Assembly (NCBI GenBank): GCA_964412785.1
Contig: CAYPQD010000065.1
Coordinates: forward strand, 1-12,556
Origin: UBA5336 sp964412785
GTDB lineage: Bacteria; Pseudomonadota; Alphaproteobacteria; Caulobacterales; Hyphomonadaceae
Reading direction: 5' to 3'
Length of the DNA: 12,556 bases
A program made the translations under genes and the position numbers. The notes under the pieces were generated by a model, which did no database searches, was not told where the DNA came from, and was given only the letters and a program-made list of their open reading frames with translations. Below, one piece after another: positions 1-6,039 of this stretch. Each line of letters opens with the position of its first letter. Position 1 is the first letter of the stretch.

Positions 1-507
1 GAGGATGGCGTCGAAATTGACGAGGAAGACGGCCTGCCGGTCTTCCTGTTCGCGCAAGAAGACGCGAATTTCTTCGGCGGTGAGGTCTATGCCGATTTCG
101 CAGTCGAGGATGGTCCGCTCGGCGCGGACTGGTCGTTCGATGCCAGTGTCGACTTCGTCAATGCCGAACTCGACAGCGGCGACAATGTCCCGTTCATCCC
201 GCCGCTGACGCTGAATGCCGGGGCCAGCGCAGAATGGGGTGCCTTTGAGCTTGGCGCTGCAATCAGCATTGCCGGCGATCAGGATGATCCGGGTGTCGGC
301 CAGCTGGAAACCGACGGTTACACCACGCTGGACCTGCGCGCGGAGGTGGACCTGTCCGACTTCGGATTTGGCGCTGACGGCACCGAGGCCTTCATCGAGG
401 CGCGCAATGTCACCGATGAGGAAGTACGCTACGCCACATCCGTGCTGAAGGATGTCGCGCCAGCACCCGGACAGAATATCCGGGCAGGCATCCGCGTCGC
501 CTTCTGA
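1..507 (+). CDS. TonB-dependent outer-membrane receptor, C-terminal part (ZnuD-like)
   Basis: Reading frame 1 is open from the window edge to a TGA at 505-507, giving 168 residues of a beta-barrel C-terminus; the start lies upstream of the window. Alternating hydrophobic strands, the segment EARNVTDEEVRYATSVLKD, then VAPAPGQNIRAGIRVAF with a terminal Phe, are typical of the last strands of TonB-dependent receptors. The Lys-Asp-Val-Ala-Pro-x-Pro-Gly-x-Asn arrangement recalls the ZnuD zinc/haem receptor subgroup, whose members import metal or metal complexes across the outer membrane using TonB energy. The acidic stretch near the start (EDGVEIDEEDG) would be in an extracellular loop. Substrate is uncertain because plug and TonB box are outside the window. 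Family call is firm, ZnuD-like subtype is inference. Confidence 0.85.
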   Translation, partial: EDGVEIDEEDGLPVFLFAQEDANFFGGEVYADFAVEDGPLGADWSFDASVDFVNAELDSGDNVPFIPPLTLNAGASAEWGAFELGAAISIAGDQDDPGVGQLETDGYTTLDLRAEVDLSDFGFGADGTEAFIEARNVTDEEVRYATSVLKDVAPAPGQNIRAGIRVAF

Positions 508-556
508 CGCCCCGCCAGGCGGCGTGTCCGATGCGGCGGGGGGCGCAGGCCCCCCG
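507..556 (+). terminator. GC-rich hairpins after the receptor gene
   Basis: Two inverted repeats follow the receptor stop codon. The first (507-525) pairs ACGCC with GGCGT, with extra GCC/GGC pairing inside. The second pairs CGGGGGG (537-543) with CCCCCCG (550-556) around a 6-nt loop. There is no clear T-tract, so this is a plausible transcript end or RNA-stabilising structure rather than a classical intrinsic terminator. Confidence 0.35.
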
Positions 557-568
557 GCCGGATCGCGG

Positions 569-847
569 TCATGGCTCGAAAAACAGCGCGTGAAGCAGGC
601 TGGACGCGATCTCGCCCAACTGGCTTGGTGCGTTTGGGTCCGGCCGGCACAGGTTGAGTTTGGCAAGCTGGTTGAGGGCCAGGCTGAGTATCTGGCCGTT
701 GAGCCGGCCAAAAGCCTGCACCGCGCGGGCCAGTGTCCGCTCGTACACGCACAGGGCGAGGGGGGCGGCGACAAGGCCGTGGTTCACGTGAATATCGACC
801 ATAAGAAACTGCAAGTCGTCGTGATCGCGGATAATACCAAGCTGCAT
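569..847 (-). CDS. Hypothetical ORF, 5' end formed by repeat copy 1 (possible gene fragment)
   Basis: A minus-strand frame of about 92 codons runs to a TGA at 569-571. I do not recognise the protein. It is Leu/Ala-rich with helical-looking stretches (for example LARAVQAFGRLNGQILSLAL) and ends LLHALFFEP. Its only start codons lie inside the dispersed element at 835-947, so the first residues come from the repeat. If the ORF is real it is the 3' remnant of a gene cut by the element. An opposite-strand frame is also open here, and no good ribosome-binding site is visible, so this may be a chance ORF. Confidence 0.2.
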   Translation of the reverse strand: MQLGIIRDHDDLQFLMVDIHVNHGLVAAPLALCVYERTLARAVQAFGRLNGQILSLALNQLAKLNLCRPDPNAPSQLGEIASSLLHALFFEP

Positions 848-947
848 GGATCGGAACCGATCCCTTGCAGTGCAGGGCAAGCGCGACTGCGCGTCGGCGC
901 TCCATGCGCCGTGGCCGCGGATGAGTCGTCATCCGCGCAGATTGGTT
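835..947 (+). repeat. Dispersed palindromic element, copy 1
   Basis: This is a 113-bp copy of an element found three times in the window. It starts TACCAAGCTGC and ends GCAGATTGGTT, so its ends are inverted repeats. It is flanked on both sides by TAA (832-834 and 948-950), which looks like a 3-bp target duplication. Inside are a GGATCGG-AA-CCGATCC palindrome (847-862) and an 8-bp hairpin GCGGATGA/TCATCCGC (917-924 with 929-936). The core is nearly identical to the reverse complement of copy 2. It encodes no transposase and would be mobilised in trans if mobile. Confidence 0.85.
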
Positions 948-958
948 TAAGATGGTCC

Positions 959-978
959 CAATGGCGCGATTGCCATTG
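959..978 (-). terminator. Hairpin downstream of the moa operon
   Basis: A perfect 7-bp inverted repeat pairs CAATGGC (959-965) with GCCATTG (972-978) around a 6-nt loop. It lies 30 nt beyond the moeA stop codon, on the exit side of the minus-strand operon. A U-rich run is missing on the minus strand, so assignment as the operon terminator rests on position and the stem only. Confidence 0.4.
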
Positions 979-1007
979 CTGTGCTCTTTCTTTGATTGCC
1001 GGGGTCG

Positions 1008-2192
1008 TCAGAAGCGCAGGAACGCCACGCTGGCGCCGGGCGGCTCTGCGGCGGCGCCCGGCAGGCGGCGGATGAGGGCATCGCTGGAGGCCAGTGAGAG
1101 CTGGTTGCCGGAGTCCTGCGAGTCCGCCAGCCTGAGCCCGGCTGGGGTGCGGGCGGCCCTCAGAAATGTCTCGCGCTCGCCGCAGGCCGGCATCGGATCG
1201 GCGCAGACCGCCGTCTCGAACGCGATGGCAGACCTTGGGTCCCCTCCTCCAAGGCCAACCAGCAGAGGGGCCAGGAACAACCGCGCGCTCACCAGCGCCG
1301 AGGTGGGATTGCCGGGCAGACCGATCACCAGCCGCTCGCCGACCTGTGCCAGCCAGACCGGCTTGCCGGGCTTGATCGCGACCTTTGGGAAGACATACTC
1401 CGGCGCCCGCCCGAAGACGGAGCGCGAGTAATCCCTGTCACCCACCGACGCCCCGCCAATCATGATGACGAGATCAGCCTCCGCCAGAGCGCGCGCCGCT
1501 GCCTCTTCCATCACTTCGGGCGCGTCTGGCAGGAGCTCGGCGCGCAGCAAGAGCCCACCATACATGGACACGAAGACGGCAATGCCAGGCGACACACTCT
1601 CCGGGACCGCGCCCGGCCTCCCATAGGCTTCACCCGGCGCGGCCAGCTCATCGCCCGTCGCAAGGATAACGACGCGAGGCTGGCAAGATACTGAAAGTTC
1701 ACTGCGATCGGCTGCTGCGGCTGTCGTCAATGCCCGCCAGTCCAGCCTGACGCCGGCCGGAACAAGCACCGCGCCCGCCTTGAAGTCCGATCCCGCCGAA
1801 CGGATGTTGCGGCCCGGGCCGTGTGGTCGAACGAAGGTGACACGCTCGCCGTCCCGCTCGGTGTTCTCCTGAACGATCACGCGGTCGGCGCCTTTGGGTA
1901 CCGGCGCGCCGGTGAAGATGCGAAAGGCGCAGCCTTCAGGCAGGACCTGCCCCGGAGGCGAGCCCGCCGCCGCCTCGCCCGCGATGGGTTGGCTGAAGGG
2001 CAACTCACCCAGATCGGCCTCGCGCACCGAATAGCCGTCCATGGCCGACACATCACTGCGCGGCATGGCAAAGCGGGCTGTGACGGGCGCCGCAAGCACG
2101 CGTCCCGCTGCTTCCTCGAACGCGACTGTTTCCACGCCGAGCGGCTGCGCAGTCGCGATCACACCGGCAAGCGCCTCGTCGAAAGAGATCAT
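1008..2192 (-). CDS. moeA: Molybdopterin molybdenumtransferase MoeA
   Basis: Encodes 394 residues, the normal MoeA length. MoeA inserts molybdate into adenylylated molybdopterin to give active molybdenum cofactor in the cytoplasm. Family hallmarks run in order: SAMDGYSV (about residues 49-56), FTGAPVPKGADRVIVQENTE (about 93-112), the GDEL segment, IMIGGASVGDRDYSR (usually TGGVSVG in relatives), KPGKPVWLAQ and GLPGNPTSALV. The C-terminal domain IV has the usual beta-strand pattern and ends VAFLRF. The ATG start overlaps the moaC stop by 4 nt (ATGA), which implies translational coupling and makes this the last gene of the moa operon. No truncation or missing motif seen. Confidence 0.96.
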   Translation of the reverse strand: MISFDEALAGVIATAQPLGVETVAFEEAAGRVLAAPVTARFAMPRSDVSAMDGYSVREADLGELPFSQPIAGEAAAGSPPGQVLPEGCAFRIFTGAPVPKGADRVIVQENTERDGERVTFVRPHGPGRNIRSAGSDFKAGAVLVPAGVRLDWRALTTAAAADRSELSVSCQPRVVILATGDELAAPGEAYGRPGAVPESVSPGIAVFVSMYGGLLLRAELLPDAPEVMEEAAARALAEADLVIMIGGASVGDRDYSRSVFGRAPEYVFPKVAIKPGKPVWLAQVGERLVIGLPGNPTSALVSARLFLAPLLVGLGGGDPRSAIAFETAVCADPMPACGERETFLRAARTPAGLRLADSQDSGNQLSLASSDALIRRLPGAAAEPPGASVAFLRF

Positions 2193-2692
2193 GTCGGTTC
2201 AGCCTCCGCGCGCCAGTCGCCCGACTTCCAGTCACCAGATTTGCCGCCGGTCTTTTCCTCCAGCTGGACCGCCTCGATGACCATGCCCTTGTCGACGGCT
2301 TTCAGCATGTCATAGAGCGTCAGCGCCGCGACGCTCACTGCCGTCAGCGCCTCCATCTCCACGCCCGTCTGGCCGGTCAGGCGCACATCGGCAGCAATCG
2401 TGAATCCCGGCAGGGCGTCATCCAGTTCGATGGTCACCGCCACCTTGCTGAGCGCAAGCGGGTGGCAGAGCGGGATCAGCTCATGGGTGCGCTTGGCCGC
2501 CATGATGCCGGCAAGTTCCGCTGTGGTGATGACCGCGCCCTTGGGCGTGCGGCCCTCGCGTACCATGGCAAGGGTCTCGGCCTTGCAGCGCACACGCCCG
2601 CTCGCAATGGCACGGCGCACGCTTGCGGCCTTGTCGCTGACGTCCACCATGTGAACGCGGCCCTCGCTGTCGAGATGGGTGAGCTTCGTCAT
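2189..2692 (-). CDS. moaC: Cyclic pyranopterin monophosphate synthase MoaC
   Basis: Encodes 167 residues. MoaC converts 3',8-cyclo-7,8-dihydro-GTP (the MoaA product) to cyclic pyranopterin monophosphate, the first stable intermediate of molybdenum-cofactor synthesis. Conserved segments are visible: HMVDVSDKAASVRRA near the N-terminus, AAKRTHELIPLCHPL (catalytic His/Cys region), TGVEMEALTAVSVAALTLYD and KAVDKGM with the active-site lysine and aspartate. The C-terminal tail has a small internal duplication, SGDWKSGDWRAE, beyond the conserved core. The start overlaps the moaB stop by 4 nt and the stop overlaps moeA by 4 nt, so it sits in the middle of a coupled operon. Confidence 0.96.
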   Translation of the reverse strand: MTKLTHLDSEGRVHMVDVSDKAASVRRAIASGRVRCKAETLAMVREGRTPKGAVITTAELAGIMAAKRTHELIPLCHPLALSKVAVTIELDDALPGFTIAADVRLTGQTGVEMEALTAVSVAALTLYDMLKAVDKGMVIEAVQLEEKTGGKSGDWKSGDWRAEAEPT

Positions 2693-3234
2693 GGGCAGAT
2701 CCCCCGATAGCGCTCGACCTGGCCAACCAGCGAGCAGGGCCGGTAGCGGCTGTCGAACTCCAAGGCGAAGACATGGTCCCAGGCGTCGCGGCAGGCGCCA
2801 GTGGAGCCCGGAACGCAGAAGATGAAGGTCTCGCCCGCCTGCCCGGCAAAGGCGCGCGACTGCAGGGTCGAGACGCCCACCGTGCCGAGGCTGACCTGAT
2901 GGAAAACGATGGAAAAGCCGTCCATTTCGCGCCGGAACAGCGGTTTGATCGCCTCAGGCGTGACATCGCGCGGGGAAAAGCCCGTTCCCCCCGTGGTCAG
3001 GACCACATCGATCCCCGGATCGGCGATCCAGCGCGTCACGACTGCGCGAATATCGGCGACCTCATCCTTCACGATGGCGCGTTCGACCAGAGTGTGACCC
3101 GCCGCCTTCGCCCGCTCGATCAGCAGGCCGCCGGACGTGTCGGTTTCCTCATTGCGCGTGTCAGACACCGTCAGCACGGCAATGTTCAGGGGGTAAAAGG
3201 TCAGGCTCTCGTCAATTCCCGGCATTGTCTTCAT
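2689..3234 (-). CDS. moaB: Molybdenum cofactor biosynthesis protein MoaB
   Basis: Encodes 181 residues from the chosen ATG at 3234, preceded by GGGAG with a 5-nt gap; an in-frame ATG 54 nt further upstream has no comparable site and lies deep in moaE. MoaB/Mog proteins bind or adenylylate molybdopterin. The motifs VLTVSDTRNEETDTSG, DVVLTTGGTGFSPRDVTPEA and FCVPGSTGACRDAWDHVF are those of the MoaB branch rather than MogA. The start lies inside the 3' end of moaE (23-nt overlap) and the stop overlaps moaC, indicating coupled translation. Since no mogA is in the window, this protein may do the adenylylation step (inference). Confidence 0.93.
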   Translation of the reverse strand: MKTMPGIDESLTFYPLNIAVLTVSDTRNEETDTSGGLLIERAKAAGHTLVERAIVKDEVADIRAVVTRWIADPGIDVVLTTGGTGFSPRDVTPEAIKPLFRREMDGFSIVFHQVSLGTVGVSTLQSRAFAGQAGETFIFCVPGSTGACRDAWDHVFALEFDSRYRPCSLVGQVERYRGICP

Positions 3235-3694
3235 TCCATCTCTCCCGGTCCTCGGTGTCTCTCGTCGTGGGCTCGATCCAGCGTTCACCGAACGGGCCTT
3301 GTTCGCGTTTCCAGAATACGGCCTCGGTCTTGAGACGGTCCATCAGATAGTCAGCGCACTGGAACGCTTCGCGGCGATGATCGCTGGCCACAGCGACCAG
3401 GACGATGATCTCGCCCGGCGCCATGCTGCCCGCCCTGTGGACCACCGAGACCGCGTTCACATCGAAGCGCGCAGCGCCATCACCCGCGATGCGCACGAGT
3501 GATCTGGCCGTCATGCGCGGATGATGGTCCAGCACCAGCCGGTCGAGCGGTTCGCCCGCTTTCGTCACCGGGCGCACCACGCCCTCAAAGGCGACAAGCG
3601 CGCCATGTCCGCCGCCCCGCTGGCGCAAGTCATCAAGCCATGCGGCAGCATGGATGGGCTCGAAAGCAAGCTCCGCACGGACATGGTCACTCAT
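3212..3694 (-). CDS. moaE: Molybdopterin synthase catalytic subunit MoaE
   Basis: Encodes 160 residues from the ATG at 3694. This start is chosen because AGAGGAG precedes it by about 6 nt; an ATG 18 nt upstream lacks such a site. MoaE is the large subunit of molybdopterin synthase and transfers sulfur from MoaD thiocarboxylate to cyclic pyranopterin monophosphate. Visible hallmarks: GALVAFEGVVRP near the N-terminus, LVLDHHPRMTA, VNAVSVVHRAGSMAPGE, and the C-terminal LKTEAVFWKREQGPFGERW with the two catalytic lysines. Usual length for the family with a slightly longer charged tail (RDTEDRERWNED). It overlaps the relic membrane gene upstream and moaB downstream. Confidence 0.95.
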   Translation of the reverse strand: MSDHVRAELAFEPIHAAAWLDDLRQRGGGHGALVAFEGVVRPVTKAGEPLDRLVLDHHPRMTARSLVRIAGDGAARFDVNAVSVVHRAGSMAPGEIIVLVAVASDHRREAFQCADYLMDRLKTEAVFWKREQGPFGERWIEPTTRDTEDRERWNEDNAGN

Positions 3695-3903
3695 GCCAGC
3701 TCCTCTCGACATAGCGCACCACGAGCGCCAGCGGTTGCCCTGAAATGGCGCCTTCCACCTGCTCGAACAGGCGCGCGCGGGTCCTCCGGCGCGGCCAGCC
3801 TGCGTATGCCCGGCAAGAGCATCAGCGTTACGAACGACACCCCGCCGATCCAGTGGACGATGGCAGCGACATGGATCGCGCGGGCAAGGATCAGGTCGTC
3901 CAT
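3687..3903 (-). pseudogene. Frameshifted small membrane-protein gene inside the moa operon
   Basis: Starting at ATG 3903 the frame reads MDDLILARAIHVAAIVHWI then GGVSFVTLMLLPGIRRLAAP, one clear membrane helix of a type seen in small integral membrane proteins with several helices (CopD/DUF2269-like, not certain). After APEDP the frame loses sense, while the next frame reads RARLFEQVEGAISGQPLALV and continues VRYVERSWHE to a TGA at 3687-3689, overlapping the moaE start by 8 nt. Removing one C from the CCC at that point would join both parts into a 72-residue protein (APED-RARLFEQVEG). So there is either a real +1 frameshift mutation or a sequencing error. Even repaired it looks shorter than multi-helix relatives. 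It lies between moaD and moaE. Confidence 0.5.
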
Positions 3904-3911
3904 CGCCAATC

Positions 3912-4151
3912 TCAGCCGCCCGATACCGGGCTCATGAACTCAACAGTGTCGTGTGGATAGACCGTGTGCGTATCGAGTACGATCTCGTCATTGACAGCTG
4001 CACGCACGCTGCGGTCCAGGATCGCCGCAGCGTCATAGCGCTGCGCCAGCAGCTGGCGGAGCGCCGTGACCGTGATGCCCTGATCGGGCACCGCGACGTC
4101 CGCCGGACCTGCGAAAGGCCGTTCAATCTGTCCGTAAAACCCGATCTTCAT
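3912..4151 (-). CDS. moaD: Molybdopterin synthase sulfur carrier subunit MoaD
   Basis: Encodes 79 residues from ATG 4151, which has GGAGG 6 nt upstream; longer upstream frames add only low-complexity non-family sequence. MoaD is a ubiquitin-fold protein whose C-terminal Gly-Gly is adenylylated by MoeB and converted to thiocarboxylate, the sulfur donor for MoaE. The sequence begins MKIGFYGQIE, contains ITVTALRQLLAQRYD and VNDEIV, and ends VEFMSPVSGG with the required diglycine at the extreme C-terminus, preceded by the usual DTVEFMSPVSGG pattern. It is the first recognisable gene of the minus-strand moa operon, 8 nt ahead of the relic membrane gene. Confidence 0.92.
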   Translation of the reverse strand: MKIGFYGQIERPFAGPADVAVPDQGITVTALRQLLAQRYDAAAILDRSVRAAVNDEIVLDTHTVYPHDTVEFMSPVSGG

Positions 4152-4170
4152 GTCGGCCTCCATCCATCTG

Positions 4171-4195
4171 GCAAGGCTTGCCCACCATGCCTTGC
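4171..4195 (-). promoter_or_regulatory. Stem-loop in the moaD leader
   Basis: GCAAGGC (4171-4177) pairs perfectly with GCCTTGC (4189-4195) around an 11-nt loop. It would lie in the 5' leader of the moa mRNA, about 20 nt before the moaD start and close to its ribosome-binding site. It could affect moaD translation. I cannot show that it belongs to a Moco riboswitch; the larger conserved fold was not recognised. The rest of the 333-nt gap between moaD and the divergent exporter (4152-4484) must hold both promoters, but I saw no convincing hexamers or gene. Confidence 0.3.
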
Positions 4196-4484
4196 AGGGA
4201 CGCCAGCGCAGAGCGTTCGTGGACCGGGCAACGCAGGCGCACAATCACAACCCGGACCACCGGCAAAGGCAACAGGCACCAACCGTCAGGCTGTTCACGC
4301 GGCGCTTCGATCGGATCTTCAATGAACTCAGTTCCATGGTCGCCTTAGCCATCACCCCGGGGCATGATATCGATCAGGTCCGGGACCGTCCTTTCTGCGC
4401 TTTGGCGCGATCAGTATCCTGTCGACCAGCCGCCAATGCGCCCGTCAGGGGTGCCATCATCCGCAATTTCGCCTCAAGAGTTTC

Positions 4485-5252
4485 ATGCCCGTTCTCTTTG
4501 CTGCCTTTCTTGTCACGGCGCTGCTTTATGCCAGTGTCGGTTTCGGCGGCGGATCGACCTACAACGCCCTGCTTGTAATCAGCGGGGCGGATTATCGCGT
4601 GCTCCCGGCGATCGCGCTTATGTGCAATGTGATCGTTGTCAGTGGCGGCGTCTGGCGGTTCGCGCGAACGGGCGACCTTTCGGTGAGGCGCCTTATGCCC
4701 TTCCTCCTGACCTCCGTTCCGGCCGCCTGGACTGGCGGGCGCATCCCTGTCAGCGAGACACCTTTCATGGGCCTTCTCGGTGGAGCGCTGCTCCTGTCGG
4801 GGCTTCAAATGATCTTCCGAAAAAGCACCATGCCGATAACGCCCGACTTTACCAAGCAAAGCCGCGATCAAACGCTGCTCGCAGCCGGTTTGGGCGGCTC
4901 TATCGGCCTTCTGTCCGGACTGGTCGGCATTGGCGGCGGGATTTTCCTCGCGCCAGTGCTCTACGTCATGCACTGGGGCACACCGCGCCAGATTGCGGCT
5001 GCAAGCAGCCTGTTCATCCTTGTGAACTCGCTGTCAGGTCTTGGCGGCCAGCTGAGCAAGCTGCAGGACATGGCGCTCTTGTCGCTCGCCGCGCCCTACT
5101 GGCCGCTGCCGATCGCAGTTCTGATTGGCGGTCAGGCAGGGTCCTGGCTTGCAGGCTACAAGCTTGATCCCAACCTCATCTACCGCCTGACCGCCCTGCT
5201 GATCCTTTCCGTTGCCGCCCGCCTGCTCTGGCGCTGGATTGGGATGATCTGA
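4485..5252 (+). CDS. TauE/SafE-family membrane exporter (sulfite/organosulfur anion)
   Basis: Encodes 255 residues, the normal size for the TauE/SafE (formerly DUF81) family, with about eight hydrophobic helices. The two half-repeats show the family signature: ALLYASVGFGGGSTYNALL near the N-terminus and GLLSGLVGIGGGIFLAPVLY near residue 150, each with a Gly-rich VGFGGG/VGIGGG turn. Members move sulfite, sulfoacetate or similar anions across the inner membrane. The gene is divergent from the moa operon with a 333-nt shared upstream region, which suggests a link to a molybdenum-dependent sulfur enzyme such as sulfite dehydrogenase (inference; no such enzyme is in the window). Only a weak AAGAG is seen ahead of the ATG. 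Confidence 0.9.
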   Translation: MPVLFAAFLVTALLYASVGFGGGSTYNALLVISGADYRVLPAIALMCNVIVVSGGVWRFARTGDLSVRRLMPFLLTSVPAAWTGGRIPVSETPFMGLLGGALLLSGLQMIFRKSTMPITPDFTKQSRDQTLLAAGLGGSIGLLSGLVGIGGGIFLAPVLYVMHWGTPRQIAAASSLFILVNSLSGLGGQLSKLQDMALLSLAAPYWPLPIAVLIGGQAGSWLAGYKLDPNLIYRLTALLILSVAARLLWRWIGMI

Positions 5253-5301
5253 GCCCGCCCCTGTCCGGACGCCTTCGCTTTGCGTCCCGGGCTGGCCTTT
5301 T
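5252..5301 (+). terminator. Probable terminator of the TauE/SafE gene
   Basis: Right at the exporter stop codon, AGCCCG (5252-5257) can pair with CGGGCT (5288-5293), enclosing a second stem GGACGC (5267-5272) with GCGTCC (5282-5287) and a 9-nt loop. A GGCC then TTTT (5298-5301) follows. This is the best terminator-like structure in the window, although the T-run is short. The following stretch to 5544 contains an ATGGCC/GGCCAT hairpin (5316-5335) and an AACACA/TGTGTT inverted repeat (5446-5462), but no gene that I can support. Confidence 0.5.
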
Positions 5302-5544
5302 GTCCGCCATCATTGATGGCCTGCCTGCTGGCCATTCAGACCTGAACGGTCTCGGCAGCGGCCGATCCCACCGCGCTTGACAGAGCCCAGATCGACAGCT
5401 CGGTCGATGTCCGCCTCGCCCTTGGCGACATCTGGAGACTATAGTAACACAAGGGGTGTGTTCAGGCATCCAGTCTGTCCCGCGACCGGTCTGGACATTC
5501 GTCCAGGCCGGTTTCCGACCCAATGCACAACCTGCGCTCTACCC

Positions 5545-5640
5545 CTATCGAGGCGGCACGCCCTTGCCGAAGACGTTGATGGCGCGGTTGAAAGGTGCCT
5601 TGCGTTCGGTGTCATAGCCTGAGGCTGCGAACTCCGGTCT
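5545..5640 (-). pseudogene. Unidentified 3' coding fragment abutting the truncated sulfatase
   Basis: Right where the sulfatase frame loses homology, another minus-strand frame reads EFAASGYDTERKAPFNRAIN followed by VFGKGVPPR and a TAG at 5545-5547. It looks like the natural C-terminus of some protein, charged and Gly/Pro-ended, but I do not recognise the family. It may be the far end of the sulfatase joined out of frame by an internal deletion, or the end of another gene. It has no start codon of its own and is only about 31 residues. Confidence 0.3.
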
Positions 5641-6028
5641 GGTGGTTCATCAGCCCGGTCAGCAGCATCGCCCGTGTGGGAGAGCACAGCGCGGAGGTGC
5701 GATACTGGGTAAAGACCGCCCCACGGGCGGCCAGCGCGTCAATGTTCGGCGTGCGCGCCTCCCCGCCATAGGCACCGACGTCCATCAGGGCGGCATCATC
5801 GATCAGGATGATGACGATGTTCGGCCGGGAGGTTGCGTCCTCGGCCTGGGCGAATGCCGGGCTTATACCAATCTGCGCGGATGAAGACTCATCCGCGGCC
5901 ACGGCGCATGGAGCGCCGACGCGCAGTCGCGCTTGCCCTGCACTGCAAGGGATCGGTTTTGGGTCCATGCAACTTGGTATTAGGCCTGAGAGACACATCA
6001 AGCCAAGACCGATGAGTCGCGTTTGCAT
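5612..6028 (-). pseudogene. Truncated arylsulfatase with a repeat inserted in its signal peptide
   Basis: The frame from ATG 6028 encodes 138 residues, against roughly 500 or more for family members. It begins MQTRLIGLGLMCLSGL, a signal-peptide core, is interrupted by residues encoded by repeat copy 2 (about 17-55), then resumes ISPAFA with a likely cleavage before QAEDATSRPN. The sulfatase start follows: RPNIVIILIDDA with the metal-binding Asp pair (77-78), TPNIDALAARGAVFTQYRT, and the signature CSPTRAMLLTG whose Cys115 would be oxidised to formylglycine. Homology stops after MNHQTGV and the frame ends six codons later. Most metal-binding and substrate residues are missing, so it cannot be active. 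It lies 11 nt after the DUF2855 gene on the same strand. Confidence 0.8.
5866..5979 (-). repeat. Dispersed palindromic element, copy 2 (inside the sulfatase signal peptide)
   Basis: This is a 114-bp copy in inverted orientation relative to copies 1 and 3. On the plus strand it begins TACCAATCTGCGCGGATGA and ends CATGCAACTTGGTA. TTA is repeated exactly on both sides (5863-5865 and 5980-5982). The hairpin GCGGATGA/TCATCCGC (5877-5884 with 5889-5896) is intact with a different loop from copy 1, a compensatory-like preservation, while the GGATCGG palindrome is degraded on one arm. Element plus one duplication is 117 bp, so the host frame is kept. Confidence 0.9.
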
Positions 6029-6039
6029 TCTGCGCACTC

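Noticed and set aside
452..1075. Plus-strand ORF overlapping the receptor end, repeat copy 1 and moeA
   Set aside because: It crosses three unrelated segments and the repeat in frame by chance; no consistent protein character.
4245..4352. 35-codon minus-strand ORF upstream of moaD (MAKATMELSSLKIRSK...)
   Set aside because: No ribosome-binding site or family match; could be a leader peptide but nothing supports it.
4152..4484. Possible molybdenum-cofactor riboswitch upstream of moaD
   Set aside because: Only one simple hairpin was found; I could not recognise the conserved Moco RNA fold. A covariance-model search would settle it.
5336..5470. Minus-strand frame ending SSAVGSAAAETVQV
   Set aside because: Looks coding-like for about 40 residues but has no family match, and other frames are equally plausible.
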